Origin: Trematomus loennbergii
Lineage: Eukaryota; Chordata; Actinopteri; Perciformes; Nototheniidae
Direction of reading: 5' to 3'
NCBI GenBank assembly: GCA_012861695.1
Contig: JAAOOA010000033.1
Span: 13,424,434-13,488,433, forward strand
DNA: 64,000 nucleotides
A model generated the notes under the pieces. It did not search any database and was not told the origin of the DNA. It was given only the letters and a program-made list of their open reading frames with translations. Shown one piece after another: positions 56,621 through 64,000 of this stretch; positions within the stretch are counted from its first letter, which is position 1; each line of letters opens with the position of its first letter. Made by a program: the position numbers and the translations under genes.

Positions 56621-58670
56621 GTATCTACATGCTTTAAGTTGATATATGAGTGTGTGCGCATCTGTATGTAGGCATGTGTGTGTGAGAGAATAATACAAAC
56701 AAATAAAAAACAGAGAAGAACAAGGTTTCAAAGAGAAACACAGAGCTTAGAAAGGAGGAAACAGTATCCTGAAACAGACGAGCAGCTCTGCATGCAACAT
56801 TTCTTTTCACATCAAGCAGCAGCTGTTTCTAAACTATTTTGAGTCCATATTTACCTAGAGAACTGCAAATGAGAGGAATAAAAACATGATATGAGAAGAC
56901 GAAAACTCCCCCACCAGAGAATAAATATCATGATGGAGAAAATAAAGACCAATTTCAGACTTCAGACACAATACACAACTCCGCCTTGGAACGCAGCTCC
57001 AGGCAGACTGCTTAAAGTTTACTTTTAGGGGTGTAATGTGCATAACATTATGTCAGCACTATTTATTCCCACAGCCAAGAGTCTGCAGAGTGTGTTCTCA
57101 GAAACAGTGCCTCAGCAGCTAATGTATAAATTAGAGCGAACAGGAGCCAGTGGATGAGCCGAGATAGGCACTCTTTTTGCATTCTTTTTGAAATTTTACT
57201 TTTTAGTCACTTGTTTGTATACTTATTCATCCCTCTTTTGCCTCTTTCCCTGCTTCTCCTGCTGGGTCTATCTTTGATTACAGTATTGCAAAGTGATTGA
57301 CATTGTCTAACATTCATGAAATGATGTGGCATTTTAAGCGAGACAGGTTAAGATACCCATTGTACATTTTATGTTATTTGGTTATTTTGGTATAGTTTAA
57401 AAAATTGGGCCCCCTGGTGAAGCCAATAGAAATACAACATCTGCAAAGAGAAGAAAGGCAATTCTAAGATTTCTGTCCAGATACTCCTCTTCCACAAATT
57501 GAACCTTGAGATCTTATTCATTGAGATCACAATCAGATTTGGCAAAAAGTGATGACCCAAGTGGATCACTATACTCAGCATACTGTACCTCTTATGCAGT
57601 TATATAAGGACCAGATGGCCACTTGTAGATGCCATCGGGCGATACTGTCACTCTCTGAGGAGAACTCCAGCTCTAAACCAGGGCCTTGTGACTATTTCCA
57701 CGCCCAGCCAGCACCTTGTAGCCTGGGCAATTTCAAAGGAGAGAGTCAAACCCCTCTCAAGTTTTTACTCAAGATTTTGGTTTCTTCCAGTGAGGGAAGA
57801 CCCTGTGATAGCACAAATGTGTATTTACTATCACTATAAAGACAAATAGCCCTCCTTAGAGATGTATTTAGCCTTTTGAAAAGTGAAATGCTGGTCAGAT
57901 TAAGTTCTCAATAATGGGATGTGCGATGAGTTTATGAATTTATTTGCACATGAAGAGAATGCACCCTAAAAGGTACCAAAACATTGAGAAGCATCTGTTT
58001 TCAATCAATTCCCTGTGCACGTCTTGATAAGCGCAATCAATCATAAACAGGAGTCACACAATGTTAATTATCATGAGTCACAACGGTTGCACAGCTCAGA
58101 AAGCTCAATACTAGAGAAAGCTGTGCCTATTAATAGTTTTCCAGACCGGAAAGACAATAAAAAAGTGATAAAGAGAGGCTTCGGTAAACATAAACTGAGT
58201 TTGAATTTAGTTTTATCACCCATGTTACAACCCAATAAACAGCTGACATATTGAAGGTAAATGAAGCAGGTTATCATCAGCTGCAAAGAAAATAAAGTAC
58301 CCCTAAAACAAATCCATACAAGATACTCTACTTCCAAAAATCTATTGATTTAGTTACTTTAAACATCAACACTCTTGATTCCCTGAAGAAGGCAATGGAA
58401 ACTACTTAGGGATTAAAGTATCCAGTGTCCATTGTTAAACCTCAACATATAAAAGTGAAAACAAAAAATAAATGTTGGGCAAGAATAAAAACTGTATCTG
58501 AATGACCAAATTATGAATGTGTGAAAAAATTGTATTAATGTTTTCAATACAAATAAATTGTATAAGACAAACCTGTTGGTGATGAAGGGCACATGGCTTT
58601 CCCATGAGATTCCCTTTTTTGTAATTTGGAAATGGATAAAATGAGGTTCAGCTGGAGTGCTTATGCTAAA
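56621..58670. other. No supported feature
   Basis: AT-rich sequence. Frames up to 96 codons (57549-57839 on +) have no domain. Confidence 0.4.
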
Positions 58671-59066
58671 GCCCCTGTCACACTGTCCCGAAATTGACAC
58701 CAGATGGACAGACGATAAAGGAAATGTTCAAATTCGGCTCTGATCGTAACAACATCAGGCCATTCGTGAGGGCATCTTAAGCCATTGTATGACCGCCGGT
58801 GGAGTTTCTCAGGCTCCGGCAGCAACTTCGTGAGCGGTGGCAAAATCTTTGGCAAGCCAAAAAATTGCCGAAGGACCTTGCGAAGGTTCATTTTGGTGTT
58901 GAATTCGTGTGTCCATTTTGCCCTTCGTAAGGCACTCGTGAGGGCATCTTGTCAAATCGTGTCATCTTCGTCTGATCATCTGTGCCATCGGGCATTTTCT
59001 CCTCACGAAGACAATACGAAGGAAACAAGAAGCTGCCCAATTGTCTTAGGAAGGCAACACGACTAC

Positions 59067-60042
59067 TGCCCCTTTCACACCAACGCGGTTCCCGTTCTAG
59101 CTCTGTGCTAGAGCTTTCTGGTTCGGAACCGGTTTTTCTTTTCAGCCCCCATTTTGTTCACACCGCCCAGAGCCCGACTGGTGCTGCCGCTGCTGCGTCA
59201 TGACGTCACCGTTTACGTCGCTGATTTTCTCCCCAACGGCGTCGGGTCGATGATCGTGTTGCTTTTAATCATACGAAGCCAGATTAAATTAAATAACTAC
59301 TTCTCAACCCTTGTACTTTTCTCCAGAGTGCCGTGGTTCATTGTTTATTAATGTGTTTCAGCGGCATTTACCAACTGCTGCAGTGCTGCCCTGTTTGGCA
59401 TCACAACGCTGTTATGAAAGTTTCTCTGGTATAAAATGGGTGATGTTAGCATAGCAACCGAAGCTAAACTGACTATCTTGACTACTTGTTGCTATCCTAT
59501 TGTGGCATAAGCCGGCACATTTTACCGGCGTATTTTTCATTATGATTCTACTTGTGATAGTCGGACATGAGTCATGACAACCTGTGCAGCCCATGTATTG
59601 ATTCCATCCGATAACTGCTACAATAAAAAACAAAACGTCTGCCTGCTCTCCACAATGATCAATGACAGCGAACGGATGGTCAAAGCAAGGTACAAATAAA
59701 CAGAATCACACGAAGCCTGGTTAGTGTTGCCTGACTTTATAAAGTGTGTTTTTTTTACAAGTGTGTGGTTGCGTTCTAGTCACTTTGCTCAGCGCTACTG
59801 CTTGTTACAACTTTATTTGCCGTACTCGCCATAAACTGTTAGCTCAGGTTAATCTCGCCCCCCTCCAACGTAAGCGTGATGTATGCGGTTCTTGCTTCTA
59901 GACCGACCATTTTTTGGTGCTTGGTAAGCACCGGTTTTCGGTGCTTAGAGCCGGCTCCGCTGCGGTGTGAACAGGAAAAACCGGTGCTTATCAGGCTCTA
60001 GCTCCGAACCGGCCCTGGAACCGCGTTGGTGTGAAAGGGGCA
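59067..60042. mobile_element. MITE of the 'TGCCCCTTTCACACC' family, nested, TAC duplication
   Basis: Inverted ends TGCCCCTTTCACACCAACG with TAC on each side (59064-59066, 60043-60045). It is clearly related to 36636-37768 along its length, mostly in inverse orientation (for example 'gatagcaacaagtagtcaag' there, its complement here). The nesting shows it is younger than the long-TIR element. Confidence 0.87.
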
Positions 60043-60116
60043 TACGTGAAGCCCTCGCAATGCCGTCGTGTAGCCATCGTATTATAGTACGATGACATCG
60101 AGATTGCATTTATTTC

Positions 60117-60325
60117 ACAACAAAATCATGTAAACATATTATGTAAATAACCCAATTTGTGTTCTGTGAAACTGAAAAGGATATTACATTGTTTTTGTTA
60201 CTTTCGTTGCAGTTGTATGTCTTAAATGTAATTTAGGTTAACTTCCTGTTTTATTTAGATGCTTTTATTTTGAAGGCGAGTTTACGCTGTTGACAGGAAG
60301 TTGTTGTTGCTATGGAAACAACATG
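60117..60325. repeat. Segment shared with the 54345-55061 hAT MITE interior
   Basis: 'aacccaatttgtgttctgtg', 'cgttgcagttgtatgtctta' and 'gacaggaagttgttgttgct' match the complement of about 54720-54920 in order. It lies in a different element with different terminal repeats. Confidence 0.75.
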
Positions 60326-60637
60326 ACAGAGATAGTAATATCTTCTAATCTACATATAAAGACGGAGAAAGTCAAGAATAAAGTGTATGTTTAAATGTTA
60401 GCGCCCCCCGAAGAGGCACAAGCTCTTACTGTACGTTGAGTCTGGATACATTCTAAATCATCAGTAAAGTCTACGACCATATTTTCGTGTGTGGTTCGGG
60501 TGCCATCGTGTGGCCTTCTGTAGGCATCGTACTGTTGCTTGGCTGTTGACCAAGTTCGGGGCCATCTTCGTGCAAAATTCACAATTCCATATTCGTGTGT
60601 CCATCTGGTGTCAATTTCGGGACAGTGTGACACGGGC

Positions 60638-62574
60638 AAATATGTTATGACCACACTGTATTATTAATCCGAATGGGACTTAGGGGAGCAACTTACCTGC
60701 TACTCACCTATGTGCCTTAAGCTAAGTCATTACACAAAGGATTTGTTTTATTTTAAATTGTGTACAGTTCTGGCATAGTCAATTAAGAAGCAGTTGATTG
60801 CAACATTCAGGTTTTTTCTCCAGTGTTTTTACAGAGATGAGTTTGAATGAATTATTCTGTTTCTTGGGCAAATTAACAAGTGTGTTTAGTGGTCTACAGA
60901 CTGTCAAAGGACTGTTGACTTCCATGTCATGCCACTGGGCGACTTCTCAGACATGAGGTGCAGTAGGCAGCACTATCTTGTTTTTCTTTTTAGGTCCACA
61001 CATAATGGCATCCAAATCAGAGTCAATATGTGTGAACAGGGGGTTAATGCAGCTGCTTCGTGGTGGTGATGTCTGCCATGAGCACCCTGCACAGACAAAA
61101 CTGCTGAAGAAGGGACACTGCCAACTTCTTACTGCGTGTAAATCAAATAAACGCTCCTTAACATCTGGAGTGGCATGCAAATATTATGATCAATATTCTG
61201 CACAGCATGCCACGCGTGCCTTAACAACACCTTGCAGGATAATCAATATGCTTGCACCGACACAAGCCTCCACAAAAAATCATGTAAATCAAAAAGTCCA
61301 CCTGCCAAATGCCCTAAAAAAACGTGAAGAATGAAAACTTTGTAAAGAGCTGTAACGATGTTTCTTTGTGCAATGACAGATGGGAAGCTCAGCACAGATA
61401 CCCTGTATGGCTTTGGTTAATTATAGCGGCATACAGTATATCGTACATATAAAACTCTCAAACGCAAGAGTCTGCTCTTCCCAGAAGCACAGGGAAAAAG
61501 CTGACGGGTGCATATGGTCCGATCACAGGGGAGTTATTCTCTGACTCTGGCTGTCGTGATGTATGCAGGGCTGATCTTTCTCTGTGTGCAGCCAGCCAGG
61601 GAATTATCCACTGAAATGATGGGGAATTAGTAAAAGCTGAAAAATCAGCAGTGTAAATTCAGTCACACTGAATATAAGAGCCTTTCTCCTAAATATGATA
61701 CAGTGTCCTATGCAGTCACTTGATTAACACACATTTTTTTGATGAAATTATGTAAATTGGTTCGGTAAATTGTAATCAGAGCTGTAGACTACAGCAAAAA
61801 TAAGGGCTTGACACCAGATTTATACTTGACTATACTTGTGCCTTCCACAGAATTTGATCCAAAATGCTGAAAAACAGCTCTTCCAATTAAACAAGAGTTC
61901 TGATATACAACAATAAGGGTTAAGACAGACCAAGGATGGGTAATAAACGTCAACTGAAGAGAATGTCTAAAATGCATAGAAGATTGGTTTTCTATCATTC
62001 CTATCAGAATAATCACTAATATACTAATGGGTTGATTTGAGATCTGTAAAGGGACAATCCGACTGGTTATAAACAAATCCACAGGTGAGCCTACGTTTCA
62101 GTTGTAAACATCCATAACAGTTTACATACTAAATGACGTTGTGCACACACACAATGTTACTTTGCAAAAAGGATTATCACTATGCTCCAACATGAGCAAT
62201 TACTGTGGCAAAGACAGTCCCAAGTTGTAACGCATTTTTCAAGGTGTATAAAAACTGATTTATAAAAATAAATCATTAACTACTTTACAACACTTTACTT
62301 TGTATTACATGAACAACTCTCGAGACTACCACCACCAATATAAAAGTACCCTATGATCATCCTTGTCACAACATATAGGCCGTCAAAAGTGTAAGCTTTT
62401 TCCCACAATGCACTGGAGCCCTGTTAAAAAGGCTTTACTTTTTCCTCCTCAGCTCCTGCCACATTGGTGTGTCATAAAGGCTTTACTTCGCTATCGCAGC
62501 CTGCAACACCAGGAATCAGCAGCACAGATGCCTGCCAGAGGTGCATGTGTGTGATGAGCCAACACACTCTCACT
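60638..62574. other. No supported feature
   Basis: A 118-codon plus frame at 60978-61334 lacks recognisable domains and gene context. The rest is AT-rich with no repeat boundaries recognised. Confidence 0.4.
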
Positions 62575-62722
62575 CCCTAAGCGTCCAGGAGCAACGCTTG
62601 GTCAGGGTCCCGTGGCGTCCAGTTGTGACGCGCCGAGGCTCCTTCAGCTTCATAAACGGACGCAAAGAGCTTTCAACTGATTGCAATGTATTCCCATCGG
62701 CGTCGGTATTTGACGCTTAGGG
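62575..62722. mobile_element. Possible short MITE with CCCTAAGCGTC ends
   Basis: CCCTAAGCGTC at 62575-62585 is the exact reverse complement of 62712-62722, enclosing 148 bp that is GC-richer than its surroundings. No clear target duplication, so this is tentative. Confidence 0.4.
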
Positions 62723-62867
62723 AAGCACGGCATTCGTTTGTGTCGGAGGCTGTTAAAGGCAATGTGAGCGTCCATTCCCATTGGATAACGGAGAATTGTA
62801 CACCCGGAAGTAAGTATTCCCCTTACTGTCGATTGATTTGACAGTGATATCTCCACTACTCATCAAC

Positions 62868-63312
62868 TCAAAAACACCAGATTACTGTATCCTTGTTAAT
62901 TAAACGACATTGATAGGTTTTAGTGTGTGTACAATGCTTTTGTCACGTTTTCCCCTTCAATTCTGAGAAACAAGTCGTTTTCTATGAGTTTTGGATGGCC
63001 GAAGACATTACATTACCCACAATCCTCTGTAGCAACCATAGACTGTATACAAAATTAAATAATACATTATTCCGAGTGTGCTTGCTTTTCTCTTCAAAAA
63101 CACCAGATTATCCTTGTTAATTAAACGACATTGATAGGTTTTAGTGTGTGTACAATGCTTTTGTCACGTTTTCCCCTTCAATTCTGAGAAACAAGTCGTT
63201 TTCTATGAGTTTTGGATGGCCGAAGACATGACATTACCCACAATCCTCTGTAGCAACCATAGACTGTATAAAACAATTAAATAATACATTATTCCGAGTG
63301 TGCTTGCTTTTC
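62868..63312. repeat. Recent tandem duplication, unit about 221-226 bp
   Basis: The block from 'tcaaaaacaccagatta' to 'gtgtgcttgcttttc' occurs twice head to tail (62868-about 63093 and 63094-63312). It is almost identical apart from a 5-nt indel near 62885 and a few substitutions, for example 'acattacattaccc' versus 'acatgacattaccc'. Confidence 0.92.
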
Positions 63313-64000
63313 TTTTGAAAGTCATCACATAACGGCATTGTAATACACGTTTCGGCTGCATTAAATATGACATATCTGCCGTAGTTAACTCTATTTATAG
63401 AGCCCTGATGACAAGTTCTAGACAAACAGGAACTGCCGCCAAAACTGAAAACTTGACGTGGATCTTAAATATATAAGCAATTAAACAACATCTTACATTT
63501 CTTTTCACACAATACGTCTCCTTGCAGTATCAACACTAATTCGGCTGACTTTTATATTTGATCCAATTGGTAGATAGGCTGTATTTACGCCATAACGGTG
63601 CACAGCTGATAGAAAGGGACACCTACTGGTTAAAGCACGTTATTGCATTTTATAATTTTATTATTAGATATTAATAGGAGGATGTGCAAAACAGACAAAC
63701 TAATAAGGCTTTATTTAAACATTAAAGAATACTTTAGGTTAAGGTCTTCTTTTGAATAAGAAAAAAGCTTTGGGGGTATAGAAGATGAATATGGAGGGAT
63801 GAAACCCTCTTTGATGGTCACACATGCAGAGCACACAGCACACACAGTGACATTTGTATCTACAGATAAATATTAAGCCTGACAAAGTACTTAACGTCTA
63901 ATATATTGCTTTCCTGCCATGTTAACTATGTTTAAGCACTTATTTTAACTGATATTATACATATTATACTCTTATAAGATGTATGTAGATAGTATAAGAA
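63313..64000. other. No supported feature to the window edge
   Basis: AT-rich, with CA-rich words near 63820-63850. No gene or terminal repeat recognised. Confidence 0.4.

Larger units (their letters stand above)
58671..60637. mobile_element. Long-TIR DNA transposon (non-autonomous), host to a nested MITE
   Basis: The ends GCCCCTGTCACACTGTCCCG... and their complement at 60637 agree over about 44 bp with two mismatches that I can see. Flanking AAA on both sides may be a 3-bp duplication. Subterminal words 'tcgtgagggcatctt' repeat at 58765 and 58938. A second MITE (59067-60042) is nested inside. Without it the element is about 0.99 kb, with no transposase. Superfamily not assigned. Confidence 0.8.

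Noticed and set aside
60978..61334. 118-codon plus-strand frame
   Set aside because: No recognisable domain and no splice or promoter context; its length is within chance expectation for this window.

Overview
The window looks like a gene-poor, transposon-rich stretch of a ray-finned fish (teleost) genome. The basis is the mix of element families: SGNH-esterase L2/CR1-type and L1-type LINEs, a DIRS tyrosine-recombinase retroelement, hAT elements, a two-gene PIF/Harbinger element, TTAA-flanked THAP elements, and long (GT)n microsatellites. Nothing bacterial or viral is present. I see no complete host gene. One short, possible 3'-terminal host exon lies on the minus strand at 29730-29801.

Layout. 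1-4900: a minus-strand L2/CR1-type LINE with ORF1 (coiled coil, SGNH esterase) and an endonuclease-reverse transcriptase ORF2 broken by four frameshifts; it runs off the left edge. 4956-6790: ORF1 of a second, L1-type LINE on the same strand, split by a 799-bp hAT element with a perfect 8-bp target duplication. 6977-7376: fragments of two families that recur later. 8665-9189: a TTAA-flanked MITE. 9547-about 13250: a two-gene PIF/Harbinger transposon, with a three-exon Myb/SANT-like DNA-binding gene on + and a DDE transposase on -. 14849-15918: a MITE with a TAA duplication. 16-20 kb: featureless apart from simple repeats. 21715-23125: a TA-flanked element with about 48-bp perfect terminal repeats. 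23.8-24.1 kb: (GT)n. 24314-24959: a MITE. 26672-27587 and 41628-44274: two TTAA-flanked Kolobok-like elements keeping THAP-finger sequence; the larger holds a solo LTR. 28-36 kb: mostly unique AT-rich sequence, with the possible exon and a perfect 77-bp-arm palindrome at 35668-35841. 36636-37768: a 3-bp-TSD MITE. 40252-41297: a hAT element. 46013-47301: a MITE with 'GGCCTCATTTATAA' ends. 47540-48710: a collapsed DIRS element interrupted by a LINE 3' end. 51159-51962: a second copy of the BED-finger hAT element. 52490-53590: a degenerate long-period repeat with a recurring 'TTTCGGTAGTGAC' motif. 54345-55061: a hAT MITE. 56050-56620: an L1 ORF2 remnant. 58671-60637: a long-TIR element with a second MITE nested inside. 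62868-63312: a recent tandem duplication.

Function. Most of the content is mobile DNA in successive layers (hAT into L1, LTR into Kolobok-like, LINE into DIRS, MITE into MITE), which gives relative insertion ages. Only the Harbinger pair resembles a working gene partnership: in this superfamily the Myb-like protein helps the transposase reach the nucleus and the transposon ends. Here the Myb-like gene has matching splice sites and frame throughout but a one-base slip in the A-run just after its ATG, and I could not find the element's right end. All family assignments come from reading motifs, target duplications and inverted repeats by eye; no database was searched.
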